DNA from: Sinosporangium album
GTDB taxonomy: Bacteria; Actinomycetota; Actinomycetes; Streptosporangiales; Streptosporangiaceae
Direction: 5' to 3'
Length of the DNA: 64,000 nt
Assembly (NCBI RefSeq): GCF_900100605.1
Contig: NZ_FNCN01000021.1
Location: 1 to 64,000 of the forward strand
Positions 41,697 through 50,469 of the stretch are shown here, in pieces; position 1 is the first letter of the stretch, and each line of letters opens with the position of its first letter. The notes below the pieces were generated by a model. It was not told the origin of the DNA and made no database searches. It saw only the letters and a program-made list of their open reading frames with translations. A program made the translations under genes and the position numbers.

Positions 41697-43316
41697 TTGA
41701 GCCGGTTGCTGCGCGCAGGCGCGATCATGGCCGCGGGCACCATGGTGTCGCGTCTGACGGGCTTCCTGCGTACGGCGGTGCTGGCCGCGGCCATCGGCAC
41801 CGCGACTCTGGGCGACGCCTACAACGTGGCCTACACGATCCCCTACATCCTGTTCGACCTGCTGATCGGCGGTGTGCTCAGCAGCGTCGTGGTGCCGATG
41901 ATCGTGCGCAGGCAGAAGAGCGACCCCGACGGGGGCAGGGCCTACGAGCAGCGGCTGCTGACGATCGCCACGATCGCCCTGATCGCGGTGTCGGCGCTGG
42001 CCGTGGTGCTGGCCGGGCCGCTGATCCAGCTCTACACGAGCGAGCTGAGCGAGAAGGAGCTGCGGACCGCCACGGTGCTCGCCCAGATGATCCTGCCGCA
42101 GATCGCCTTCTTCGGCCTGGGCGCGCTCGCCGGGGCGATCCTCAACACCAGGGACCGCTTCGGCGCACCCATGTGGGCACCGGTGCTCAACAACATCGTG
42201 GTCATCGGGGTCGGAGTGACCTACCTGAACATCACCGACGGCCAGAGCAACATCGACAACGTCACCTCGGGCCAGCTCGCGCTGCTCGGCCTGGGCACCA
42301 CGGCCGGCATCGTGGCCCAGTCGATCGTGCTGGTGGTGTCGCTGCGGCGGGCGGGGTTCTCGTTCCGGCCGCGGCTGGGGCTGCGTGAGGCGGGCCTCGG
42401 CGAGATGGCGCGGCTCGGCGGCTGGAGCCTCGCCTATGTGGCGATCACCCAGGCCGGGTTCGTCGTCACGACCAAGCTTTCGACCGGCGCGGGCGCCCTG
42501 GCGTTCGACGAGGGCGTGCCCTACGGAGCGGGGCTCACGGCGTACAACATCGCGTACCAGCTGTTCCAGCTCCCCTACGGGATCATCGCGGTCTCGGTGA
42601 TCACGGCGACGCTGCCGAACATGAGCAGGTTCGTCCACGACGGGCGGCTCGCGGACGCCTCCGAGGCGTTCATGTCGGGGGTGCGGCTGGTGTGCTCGGC
42701 CATCGTGCCGGCGTCGCTGCTGCTGATGGTGCTCGGCCCGTCGCTGACCGTGCTGGTGTTCGCCCACGGTGTGAACACCGTGGCGGACGCGGTCTACATC
42801 GGCAACGTCCTGCAGGTCTACGCCCTGGCGATGGTGCCGTTCACGCTGTTCCAGATGCTGCTGAGGGTGTTCTACAGCTTCGCCGACACGCGCACCCCGG
42901 TGATGTTCGCGGCCATGAATGTCGCGATCAATGCCGGGTTGAGCCTCGTGGCGTTCTACACTCTGCCGCCAGGGTTCGTCGTAATGGGCCTTGGCGCGGC
43001 CTTCACGGTCACCTACACCGTGGCCGCCGCGGTCGCGTGGCGTATGGCGAGCCGGCGGGTGGGCGGGCTTTCCGTCCGGGTCGTGGCGGCGGCGCTGTCG
43101 CGCATGTTCACGGCGGCCCTGCCCGCGGTGCTGGTGGCTCTGGCGGTGCTGTGGGGTGTGGACCGGGCGTTCGGGCTCACCCCGCTGAGCTCCGCCGTGG
43201 TCCTGGCGGCCGGGGGCGGGCTCGGCGGCATGACCTACCTCGTGATCGCGCATCGGCTGCGCATCCCAGAGGTCAACTCGATCGTTGGAATGGTCGCAGG
43301 GAGGGTAGGCCGATAA
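41697..43316 (+). CDS. murJ: Lipid II flippase MurJ (MviN)
   Basis: This 539-residue membrane protein of the MOP superfamily moves lipid II across the membrane for peptidoglycan synthesis. The N-terminus carries AGAIMAAGTMVSRLTGFLRT and GDAYNVAYTIPYILFDLLIGG, both typical of MurJ. Later segments include YNIAYQLFQLPYGIIAVSVITATLPNMS. About 14 helices are present. TTG 41697 is preceded by AAGGAG. In M. tuberculosis the orthologue continues into a pseudokinase in one polypeptide; here the pseudokinase is a separate gene downstream. Confidence 0.95.
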   Translation: MSRLLRAGAIMAAGTMVSRLTGFLRTAVLAAAIGTATLGDAYNVAYTIPYILFDLLIGGVLSSVVVPMIVRRQKSDPDGGRAYEQRLLTIATIALIAVSALAVVLAGPLIQLYTSELSEKELRTATVLAQMILPQIAFFGLGALAGAILNTRDRFGAPMWAPVLNNIVVIGVGVTYLNITDGQSNIDNVTSGQLALLGLGTTAGIVAQSIVLVVSLRRAGFSFRPRLGLREAGLGEMARLGGWSLAYVAITQAGFVVTTKLSTGAGALAFDEGVPYGAGLTAYNIAYQLFQLPYGIIAVSVITATLPNMSRFVHDGRLADASEAFMSGVRLVCSAIVPASLLLMVLGPSLTVLVFAHGVNTVADAVYIGNVLQVYALAMVPFTLFQMLLRVFYSFADTRTPVMFAAMNVAINAGLSLVAFYTLPPGFVVMGLGAAFTVTYTVAAAVAWRMASRRVGGLSVRVVAAALSRMFTAALPAVLVALAVLWGVDRAFGLTPLSSAVVLAAGGGLGGMTYLVIAHRLRIPEVNSIVGMVAGRVGR

Positions 43317-43448
43317 GCCTAAGGACCGTTTCGTGTCAGCGGCGGCACATAATTCCGTGTCCCCGATGACCCATCAGCCGAGAACATTGGTGGAACAGCA
43401 CGGCACTAGCATGGTGCCCTACATGCGACAAATGGAAGCAGGAGGGGC

Positions 43449-43532
43449 GTGGTCGGATTCATCCGGCATCGTCAGATGCATGTAGATGTGCCTACCCGGC
43501 GTGCTTGTGCGCCCCGGGCGGTAGCGCTATGA
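43449..43532 (+). CDS. Putative 27-codon leader ORF before the pseudokinase
   Basis: GTG 43449 follows the strong ribosome site AGGAGGGGC and gives 27 codons beginning MVGFIRHRQMHVDV. It ends in TGA overlapping the pseudokinase ATG at 43529 (ATGA). The pseudokinase start itself has only a weak site, so translation may depend on this leader. The product is basic and has no recognisable domain. Confidence 0.45.
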   Translation: MVGFIRHRQMHVDVPTRRACAPRAVAL

Positions 43533-45028
43533 GCGCCCCCGCCGTGGAGCCCGGCAGCAAGCTCGCCGAGCGGTTCCGGCTCGAGGACCGCGTGGCCGAA
43601 TCCGTGGGCGCCACGCTCTGGAAGGCCATCGACGAGGTGCTCGCGAGGCCCGTGGCCGTACAGACATTCGACACGGACTTCCCCCGCATGCACGAGGTCG
43701 TGACCGCCGCCCGTGCCGCGAGCCGACTGTCGGACCCGCGGCTCACACAGGTGTTCGACGCCGCCGAGGAGGAGGACCACTGCTACGTCGTCAGCGAATG
43801 GGTCACCGGTGAGACGCTCACCGACATGATCGCGGCCGGCCCGCTCGACCCCGAGCGCGCCGCCGCGCTGGTCGCCGAGGCCGCGGAGGCACTCGCCCAC
43901 GCGCACGAGGGCGGGCTCGCCCACCTCCGGCTGCGGCCGGACCGGCTGATCTGGACGGAGGGCGGCACCGTCAAGCTGCTCGGCCTGGGCGTGGATGCCG
44001 CGCTCGCCGACCTGACCAGCGACGACGTGGCCCGCGAGGACGCCATGGGGCTCGGCCGCCTGCTGTACGCGGGGCTCACCGGGCACTGGCCTGGCGAGGT
44101 CGACGAGAGCGACCTGCCGCCCGCACCCGTCTCCGACGGCCGCTTCTGCTCCCCCAGGCAGGTCACCGCGGGCGTGCCGGGCTACCTGGACACGATCACG
44201 TGCCGGATCGTGCTTCCCGAGCTGCGCAAGACCCAGTCGCCGCTGACCACTCCGGCCGAGGTCGCCGAGGCCCTCAGCGCCGTCCCCCGCCCGGCCCCCG
44301 TGCCGGTGTCGGCCATTCCGCCGTCGGTGTCCATCCAGACCGGGCCCATGGACATGCCGCCGCCGCGCAGGCCGTACCCGCAGACCACTCATGTGCCGAC
44401 CATGGTGCCGACATCTCCCCCGGCCAGCGGAGGGGTGGTCAACCGCATCCTGCTCGGAATCGTGGTGGTGCTGGTCATCGCGGCCGTGGGCTTCGGCGCG
44501 TGGACCCTCGGCCGCAACCTCAGCCAGCCCCCGCCGCCGGAGGCCAAGAGCACCCCGAGCCCGACGAAGACCGCCAAGCCCGAGCCGATCAAGCCGGCGC
44601 GGGCGGACGAGTTCGACCCGCTCGCCGGTGACGGCGAGAACGGGCGCCTCGCGCACTTCGCGATCGATGGCAAGCCGAGCACGGAGTGGCACACCTCGTG
44701 GTACAGCACCCCTGAGCTGGGCAACCTCAAGGAGGGCGTGGGGCTGATCCTCGACATGGGCAAGTCGGTGCCTGTGGCCGAGGTCGACGTCACCCTGTCC
44801 AAGGATCCCGGCGCCACGCTGGAACTCAAGGTCGGCGATTCCACCGACTTGAAGTCTCTGAAAACGGTCGCCCGGCAGAAGGACACCAGCGGCAAAATCA
44901 AGCTAAAGCCGGATAAAACAGCCCACGGCCGGTACGTTTTGCTCTGGTTTACCAAGGTTCCAGCGGATCAAGGTCAGTTCCGTGGCACCATCTATGAGGT
45001 AGAGGTCAAATCCCCCGGACCAGCGTAA
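43529..45028 (+). CDS. Membrane-anchored protein kinase-like pseudokinase
   Basis: This 499-residue protein has an N-terminal kinase-like domain (15-250), a Pro-rich linker, one transmembrane helix (307-326) and an extracytoplasmic beta-sandwich-like domain (350-495). Catalytic residues are lost. The VAVK lysine is Gln45, the HRD loop reads HLRLRPDRL (132-140) and there is no DFG. It matches the C-terminal half of mycobacterial MviN, whose pseudokinase binds the FHA protein FhaA after phosphorylation. Here it stands as its own gene 14 bases before sigM. A scaffolding role for MurJ is plausible. Confidence 0.85.
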   Translation: MSAPAVEPGSKLAERFRLEDRVAESVGATLWKAIDEVLARPVAVQTFDTDFPRMHEVVTAARAASRLSDPRLTQVFDAAEEEDHCYVVSEWVTGETLTDMIAAGPLDPERAAALVAEAAEALAHAHEGGLAHLRLRPDRLIWTEGGTVKLLGLGVDAALADLTSDDVAREDAMGLGRLLYAGLTGHWPGEVDESDLPPAPVSDGRFCSPRQVTAGVPGYLDTITCRIVLPELRKTQSPLTTPAEVAEALSAVPRPAPVPVSAIPPSVSIQTGPMDMPPPRRPYPQTTHVPTMVPTSPPASGGVVNRILLGIVVVLVIAAVGFGAWTLGRNLSQPPPPEAKSTPSPTKTAKPEPIKPARADEFDPLAGDGENGRLAHFAIDGKPSTEWHTSWYSTPELGNLKEGVGLILDMGKSVPVAEVDVTLSKDPGATLELKVGDSTDLKSLKTVARQKDTSGKIKLKPDKTAHGRYVLLWFTKVPADQGQFRGTIYEVEVKSPGPA

Positions 45029-45042
45029 GCAGGATTCCCCTT

Positions 45043-45687
45043 GTGAACTCCCCACCCGAGATCCCTCCCGCGGCGGAACAGCCGGCGAGGTCGGCCCCGA
45101 CCGACGCCGAGCTGCTGACCCGGCACATCACCGGGGATCCGCACGCGTTCAGCGAAATAGTCAAGCGGCACCGCGACCGCATGTGGGCCGTCGCCCTGCG
45201 CACACTGGGCGACCCCGACGAGGCGGCGGACGCCGTACAGGACGCCTTTGTCTCGGCCTACCGCAAGGCCGAGAGCTTCCGCGGTGAGGCCGCCGTCACG
45301 ACATGGCTGCACCGCATCGTGGTGAACGCCTGTCTTGACCGGATGCGCCGTAAATCCGTACGGCCGCTGGCCGACGACGAGCTCATCGAGGCGGCCGAGC
45401 GGGACACCCCGCTGCCCGACCAGACCGGCGAGCGCGAGGTCTCCCTGGAGGTCTCCGCCGCGCTCAAGGTCCTCCCCGCCGACCAGCGCGCAGCCCTGGT
45501 CCTGGTGGACATGATGGGTTACTCCGTGGAAGACGCGGCCAAGGTGCTGAATGTCCCGAGCGGCACTGTGAAGAGCAGATGTGCGCGGGGAAGAGCCAAA
45601 CTTGCCCCGATTCTTGCCCATCTGCGGAACCGATCCGAACTCACTCGCGTCTCATCCGCGAAGGGAGCACAACTTCGTGACGGGTGA
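45043..45687 (+). CDS. sigM: ECF sigma factor SigM
   Basis: This 214-residue sigma-70 family ECF factor has region 2 from about residue 25 (FSEIVKRHRDRMWAVALR) with DAVQDAFVSAYRKAESFRGEAAVTTWLHRIVVN. Region 4 near residue 145-185 holds ALVLVDMMGYSVEDAAKVLNVPSGTVKSRCARGRAKL. The following gene encodes its zinc-type anti-sigma factor, and thioredoxin genes come next. Gene order (murJ, pseudokinase, sigM, anti-sigma, trxB, trxA) is the standard actinobacterial one, which supports the name. GTG 45043 is used. Confidence 0.92.
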   Translation: MNSPPEIPPAAEQPARSAPTDAELLTRHITGDPHAFSEIVKRHRDRMWAVALRTLGDPDEAADAVQDAFVSAYRKAESFRGEAAVTTWLHRIVVNACLDRMRRKSVRPLADDELIEAAERDTPLPDQTGEREVSLEVSAALKVLPADQRAALVLVDMMGYSVEDAAKVLNVPSGTVKSRCARGRAKLAPILAHLRNRSELTRVSSAKGAQLRDG

Positions 45688-46738
45688 CACGCACTACGAT
45701 CTGGAGATCTTGGCCGATCTCGCGGAGGGTCTACTCGACCCCGCGCTGGCCGGTCAGGTTCGCGGGCATCTCGCGATATGCGACCCCTGTGGGGAGTCGC
45801 TGGCCGACCTCGCGGCGGTCCGAGAGGTACTCGCCGCGACACCGACCCCGGCGATGCCGATGGGGGTGGCGCTCCGCATCGATCGCGCACTGGCCGAAGA
45901 GGCCGCCTCCCGGGGCGGCCGTGGCGGCGTCGCGCTGGCCGAGGCACCGCGGATGCCCGACTGGGATGAGCTCATGCGGGACGCGCCGTGGGAGACCGCG
46001 GCCTTCCGGCAGGAGCCCGCCTCGCCGGTGCTCGCGAGCGCATCCAGCCTTTCCGACGACCGGGGCATGACCGTTCAGGCCGCGGTCCTGGCCACGCCCA
46101 CCTCGGACGCCGTCTCGGACGCCGTCTCGGACGCCGTCTCGGACGCCGTCTCGGACAGCGCCTCGGACGGCGCCGATGTCGCACCCGTGCGGCTGGGTGT
46201 CGTGGCGGACGACGGCACCACGGTCGTGCCCGCGCGGACGGGGGGCCGTGCCTCCGGACGGCGCAGAGCGCCGGCCAGGCGCCGCCGCTGGGTCGCCCCC
46301 GCCATCGCGGCGGCGGCGGCGGTCACCGTCATCGGAGGAGCGCTTGGCACCGGCCTGCTGGCAGCCCAGGGCGGCCAGGACACGCCGAGCCCCGACCACA
46401 TGGCCGCGCCGGCGCCGTCCTCCCCCCAGCGGAGCTACACCGTCACCGACTCCGGCTTCACCTACTCCGACGACAACCTCAAGGGTCCGCTGAGCGTGTA
46501 CTTCGCGCCCGCGCCCTCGCTTGAAGGCGGGTCCGTCAACGCCAAACTGACCGCCTGTGTCGACAAGGTGTCGGCGCGTGTCGGGCAGACCCCGTTCGCC
46601 GTCGAACAGGGGCTCTACCTGGGCCAGGAGGCGTCGATCATGGCGTTCTGGAAGGACAAGGCCAAGGAGACCGTGCGCGTCTACGTCATGGGCGCGCAGT
46701 GCGAGAGCCTGCGCAAGCCGGCCAACGCACGCTGGTAG
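45677..46738 (+). CDS. Zinc-type anti-sigma factor of SigM, with repeats
   Basis: This 353-residue protein has an N-terminal zinc anti-sigma domain (His31, Cys35, Cys38 in HLAICDPC), a long low-complexity cytoplasmic region and one transmembrane helix near residue 210-232. An extracytoplasmic domain containing YTVTDSGFTYSDDNL and later CESLRK follows. Its GTG start lies 11 bases before the sigM stop. Four exact 12-base repeats (46103-46150) encode Ser-Asp-Ala-Val units in the linker. It should hold SigM inactive at the membrane until a redox or envelope signal. Confidence 0.88.
   Translation: MTGDTHYDLEILADLAEGLLDPALAGQVRGHLAICDPCGESLADLAAVREVLAATPTPAMPMGVALRIDRALAEEAASRGGRGGVALAEAPRMPDWDELMRDAPWETAAFRQEPASPVLASASSLSDDRGMTVQAAVLATPTSDAVSDAVSDAVSDAVSDSASDGADVAPVRLGVVADDGTTVVPARTGGRASGRRRAPARRRRWVAPAIAAAAAVTVIGGALGTGLLAAQGGQDTPSPDHMAAPAPSSPQRSYTVTDSGFTYSDDNLKGPLSVYFAPAPSLEGGSVNAKLTACVDKVSARVGQTPFAVEQGLYLGQEASIMAFWKDKAKETVRVYVMGAQCESLRKPANARW
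46103..46150 (+). repeat. 12-base tandem repeat within the anti-sigma gene
   Basis: Four exact TCGGACGCCGTC copies encode SDAV repeats in the cytoplasmic linker of the anti-sigma factor. Changes in copy number keep the frame. Confidence 0.9.
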
Positions 46739-46757
46739 ACGTTCGCGACGATTGCTC

Positions 46758-46787
46758 AAGGGGCTCCGCCGTACGGCGGAGCCCCTT
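46758..46787 (+). terminator. Hairpin after the anti-sigma gene
   Basis: A perfect 13-bp stem (46758-46770 with 46775-46787) with a GTAC loop lies between the anti-sigma gene and trxB. It has no strong T-run. Confidence 0.65.
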
Positions 46788-46864
46788 ATCCGTCCCCCCG
46801 GGAATCTGCAGGACCTAGGATCTGTTGACGCCAACGGCGACAGCAGACAGGAAAGGCGTGGAGT

Positions 46865-47797
46865 GTGAGCGACGTCCGCAATGTGATCATCATTGGGTCC
46901 GGACCGGCAGGCTATACGGCCGCGGTCTACTCCGCACGCGCCGACCTCAATCCTTTGGTCTTCGAAGGATCGGTCACCGCGGGTGGCGCTCTGATGAACA
47001 CCACCGAGGTTGAGAACTTCCCGGGTTTCCCCGGCGGGATCATGGGGCCGGACCTCATGGACAACATGCGCAAGCAGGCCGAGCGTTTCGGGGCCGAGCT
47101 GGTGGCGGACGACGTGGTCGAGGTCGATCTGACCGTGACACCCAAGATCGTGAAGACCGCGACGGACACCTATCACGCCAAGACCGTGATCCTCGCCACC
47201 GGGTCGGGCTACCGGGAGCTGGGGCTGTCCGACGAGAAGCGGCTGTCCGGGCACGGCGTCTCGTGGTGTGCGACCTGTGACGGCTTCTTCTTCCGCGACA
47301 AGGACATCGTGGTCGTGGGCGGCGGCGACACCGCCATGGAGGAGGCCACGTTCCTCACGCGGTTCGCCCGTTCCGTGACCGTGGTTCACCGCCGCGACGA
47401 ACTGCGCGCCAGCAAGATCATGCAGGACCGCGCCTTCGCCAACGAGAAGATCAAGTTCCTCTGGGACAGCGAGGTCGCCGCGATCCTCGGCGACACGAAC
47501 GTCACCGGCGTCCGCGTGCGCAACGTCAAGTCCGGCGAGGAGAGCGAGCTCAGCGTTCAAGGCGTGTTCGTGGCCATCGGCCACGACCCGCGCACCGAGC
47601 TGGTCAAGGGGCAGATCGAGCTGGACGACGAGGGCTACATCAAGGTGGACGCGCCGACGACGCGGACCAACCTCGATGGGGTGTTCGCCTGCGGCGACGT
47701 CGTCGACCACATCTACCGGCAGGCCATCACGGCCGCGGGCACCGGCTGTGCGGCGTCCCTCGACGCCGAGCGCTGGCTCGCCGCCCGGGAAAGCTGA
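46865..47797 (+). CDS. trxB: Thioredoxin reductase
   Basis: This 310-residue FAD/NADPH flavoenzyme reduces thioredoxin. The FAD-binding [19 protein letters not shown], the redox-active WCATCDG and the NADPH motif [13 protein letters not shown] occur in the usual order, then [26 protein letters not shown] 46865 is the start. It is 32 bases ahead of trxA and probably co-transcribed, which matches the SigM-linked thioredoxin operon of other actinobacteria. Confidence 0.97.
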   Translation: MSDVRNVIIIGSGPAGYTAAVYSARADLNPLVFEGSVTAGGALMNTTEVENFPGFPGGIMGPDLMDNMRKQAERFGAELVADDVVEVDLTVTPKIVKTATDTYHAKTVILATGSGYRELGLSDEKRLSGHGVSWCATCDGFFFRDKDIVVVGGGDTAMEEATFLTRFARSVTVVHRRDELRASKIMQDRAFANEKIKFLWDSEVAAILGDTNVTGVRVRNVKSGEESELSVQGVFVAIGHDPRTELVKGQIELDDEGYIKVDAPTTRTNLDGVFACGDVVDHIYRQAITAAGTGCAASLDAERWLAARES

Positions 47798-47829
47798 AGA
47801 TCGATCAAGCTGAGTGAAGGAGAAGAGCC

Positions 47830-48153
47830 GTGGGTGCTGTTCAGTCCGTGACTGACGCGACCTTCGAGACTGAGGTCCTCAAACACGACAAGCCCGTCAT
47901 TGTCGACTTCTGGGCTGAGTGGTGCGGGCCGTGCCGCCAGCTCTCGCCGATCCTCGAAGAGATCGCGAAGGAGTTCTCCGACAAGCTGACGGTCGTCAAG
48001 CTCAACGTCGACGAGAATCCGAACACCGCCAGGGACTACGGTGTGCTCCAACTGCCGACCCTGAACGTCTACAAGGGTGGAGAGGTCGTAAAGCAGATCA
48101 TCGGCGCCAAGCCGAAGGCCATGCTGCTTCGCGAGCTCGACGGCATTTTCTAG
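47830..48153 (+). CDS. trxA: Thioredoxin
   Basis: This 107-residue protein has the active site WAEWCGPC and the cis-Pro loop LQLPTLNVYKGG. It is the general dithiol reductant and partner of the upstream reductase. GTG 47830 is preceded by AAGGAGAAG. It is followed by a strong bidirectional terminator. The cell-wall amidase cwlM that usually follows in other actinobacteria is absent here. Confidence 0.97.
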   Translation: MGAVQSVTDATFETEVLKHDKPVIVDFWAEWCGPCRQLSPILEEIAKEFSDKLTVVKLNVDENPNTARDYGVLQLPTLNVYKGGEVVKQIIGAKPKAMLLRELDGIF

Positions 48154-48184
48154 GCCGTCCTCCGAGCACTACCCCACCCCACGG

Positions 48185-48217
48185 AAAAGCCCCCTTGGCA
48201 GCAGCAAGGGGGCTTTT
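48185..48217. terminator. Terminator between trxA and the GNAT gene
   Basis: A perfect 13-bp stem AAAAGCCCCCTTG/CAAGGGGGCTTTT (48185-48197 with 48205-48217) is flanked by A and T runs. It can act on both strands between the two convergent genes. Confidence 0.9.
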
Positions 48218-48231
48218 CTCATGAAATGCCG

Positions 48232-48849
48232 CTAGACGGGCCTGAGAGCCCTCTCTGGGCTCATTGACCCCAGAAGCCGCTCCAGGGCCACCTCGACGTC
48301 CTCGCGCCACGAGATGGCCGTTTTGAGCTCCAGGCGCAGCCGAGGGAAGCGCAGATGCGGCCGAACCGTCTTGAAGCCCACGGACAACAGGTATTCCGCG
48401 GGGATCAGGCAGCCCGGCTGCTCCCATTTCAGGTCGCCGAACGCCTCGATGGCCCGTACGCCCCTGCGGGTGAGGTCTTTCGCCACCCCTTGCACCAGCA
48501 TCCGGCCCAGGCCGCCGCCCGAGAACTCCGGGATGATGTGCGCCGTCGTCAGCAGCACCGCGTCCGCGCTCACGGGAGAGGTCGGAAAGGCCACCGAACG
48601 CGGGAGGTAGAGCGGCGGGGCGTACAGCACGAAGCCCGCGGCGACCCCATCGACATAGGCGATCTTCCCGCAGCTTCCCCATTCGAGGAGGGTCGCGGAG
48701 ATCCAGGCTTCCTTCTCCAAGCCGGGGTCTCCCGACTCCACCGCACGCTCGCCGCTGACGGGGTCAAGTTCCCAGAAGACGCACCGCCTGCACCGGCGCG
48801 GCAGATCGTCAAGATTGTCCAGAGTGACGTTGGCCAGCCGACGCGACAC
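48232..48849 (-). CDS. GNAT-family acetyltransferase-like protein
   Basis: This 205-residue protein corresponds by position and pattern to Rv3916c. It has an N-terminal CRRCVFWELD motif with two close Cys residues and VAAGFVLYAPPLYLPR. The acetyl-CoA-binding signature follows as LLTTAHIIPEFSGGGLGRMLVQGVAKDL. The target is unknown. GTG 48849 gives the usual MSRRLANVTLDNLDDLP start; longer readings to 49005 include unrelated residues. It is divergent from the aminotransferase. Confidence 0.82.
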   Translation of the reverse strand: MSRRLANVTLDNLDDLPRRCRRCVFWELDPVSGERAVESGDPGLEKEAWISATLLEWGSCGKIAYVDGVAAGFVLYAPPLYLPRSVAFPTSPVSADAVLLTTAHIIPEFSGGGLGRMLVQGVAKDLTRRGVRAIEAFGDLKWEQPGCLIPAEYLLSVGFKTVRPHLRFPRLRLELKTAISWREDVEVALERLLGSMSPERALRPV

Positions 48850-49055
48850 CTTGCAGGCCCCAATCGTGACAAAGGGTCTTTGCGGAAAACCGTGCGAATA
48901 CGGCCTCCCCAGTCTGGCATCGTAGCTCAGTGACAGCGGCGTCATAGGGTACGTCGCCGGGCACGTCAGGCATCGACTTCCCCAAGGGGAGGACAAAAAG
49001 CACAAACGATGCTGACGTACGCTGTCTCTCTAGCCACTGACCTAGGAGGTGGACC

Positions 49056-50381
49056 GTGACGCAAGAGTCGGATCACGGTCGGATGGCCGCGACACAAGGT
49101 TCGCGCATTGACGCCTACGTCGATCGGTATGCCGCACGAGCTACCGGGATGGTCGCCTCCGAGATTCGAGCTCTTTTCGCCGTCGCATCGAGGCCCGAGG
49201 TGGTCTCGCTGGCCGGCGGAATGCCTTACGTCACGGCGCTCCCCCTCGACGTGGTCGGCGAGCTGGTCTCCGACCTCGTGGCGCGGCGCGGCCCCGTCGC
49301 CCTGCAGTACGGCAGCGGCCAGGGCGACCCGCACCTGCGCGAGCAGATCTGCGAGGTCATGCGTCTCGAAGGCATCGACGCCGGGCCCGACGACGTGGTC
49401 GTCACCGTCGGCTCCCAGCAGGCGCTCGACCTGATCACACGCATCTTCATCGACCCGGGCGACGTCGTGCTGGCCGAAGGCCCTTCGTACGTCGGCGCCC
49501 TTGGCACGTTCTCCGCGTATCAGGCCAAAGTCGTGCACGTTGCCATGGACAACGAGGGCATCGTCCCCGAATCCCTGGCACAGACGATTTACGCGCTCAA
49601 GGCCGCCGGGAGCAGGATCAAGTTCCTCTACACGGTGCCCACCTTCCAGAACCCCGCCGGAGTCACCCTGAGCGTGGCCCGAAGACGGCAGGTCCTGGAG
49701 ATCTGCCAGCGGGCCGGAGTCCTGATCATCGAGGACAATCCGTACGGCCTGCTCGGCTTCGACGGCGAACCCATGCGAGCCCTCCGCGCCGACAACGCCG
49801 ACGGAGTCGTCTACCTCGGGTCGTTCTCCAAGACGCTCGCCCCGGGATTCCGCGTCGGATGGGCCCTCGCCCCCCACGCGATCCGGGAGAAACTCGTCCT
49901 GGCCATGGAATCGGCCGTGCTCTCCCACTCGTCGTTCACCCAACTCGCCGTCGGGCAATACCTCGCGACACAGCCGTGGCGCGAGCAGATCAAGACTTTC
50001 CGCGAGCTTTACCGCGAGCGGCGTGACGCGCTGCTGGACGCCCTCGAAGCGCTGATGCCCGCCGAATGCACGTGGACCCGCCCCAAGGGCGGATTCTTCG
50101 TGTGGGCGAGCCTCCCCGAAGGACTCGATTCCAAGGCGATCCTCCCCCGAGCCGTCGCCGAACGCGTCGCCTTCGTGCCCGGCACCGGGTTCTTCACCGA
50201 CGGCGGAGGCGCCCGGCACATGCGCCTGTCCTACTGCTATCCCGAACCCGAACGCATCCGCGAAGGCGTCCGCCGCCTCGCCCGCGTCATCGAACAGGAA
50301 ATGCAGCTCCGCGACACCTTCGGCACCGGCTACGCCCCCGACCACGGCGGCGTGGACACCCCGGGGCCGGACATCGCCTGA
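49056..50381 (+). CDS. PLP-dependent class I/II aminotransferase
   Basis: This 441-residue enzyme has the fold-type I arrangement: YGSGQGDPHLREQICEVM for cofactor binding, FLYTVPTFQNPAGVTLS, DNPYG and the Schiff-base Lys in GSFSKTLAPGFRVGW. The pattern is closest to LysN/2-aminoadipate or aromatic aminotransferases of the MocR-related group without a DNA-binding domain. The GTG 49056 start has AGGAGG upstream. It is followed by a hairpin and then the ATP-grasp ligase gene. A link to D-amino acid or wall metabolism is possible but unproven. Confidence 0.88.
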   Translation: MTQESDHGRMAATQGSRIDAYVDRYAARATGMVASEIRALFAVASRPEVVSLAGGMPYVTALPLDVVGELVSDLVARRGPVALQYGSGQGDPHLREQICEVMRLEGIDAGPDDVVVTVGSQQALDLITRIFIDPGDVVLAEGPSYVGALGTFSAYQAKVVHVAMDNEGIVPESLAQTIYALKAAGSRIKFLYTVPTFQNPAGVTLSVARRRQVLEICQRAGVLIIEDNPYGLLGFDGEPMRALRADNADGVVYLGSFSKTLAPGFRVGWALAPHAIREKLVLAMESAVLSHSSFTQLAVGQYLATQPWREQIKTFRELYRERRDALLDALEALMPAECTWTRPKGGFFVWASLPEGLDSKAILPRAVAERVAFVPGTGFFTDGGGARHMRLSYCYPEPERIREGVRRLARVIEQEMQLRDTFGTGYAPDHGGVDTPGPDIA

Positions 50382-50401
50382 GAAGCTACCTGAGAAGCTG
50401 T

Positions 50402-50440
50402 ACGGCTGACGCCGCCCTCCCGACGGGTGGCGTCAGCCGT
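50402..50440 (+). terminator. Hairpin after the aminotransferase gene
   Basis: A 12-bp stem, ACGGCTGACGCC (50402-50413) with GGCGTCAGCCGT (50429-50440), and a 15-base loop lie 20 bases after the stop. Confidence 0.65.
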
Positions 50441-50469
50441 CCTATTGTGTGTGAAGAGAGGGTCTTTCG

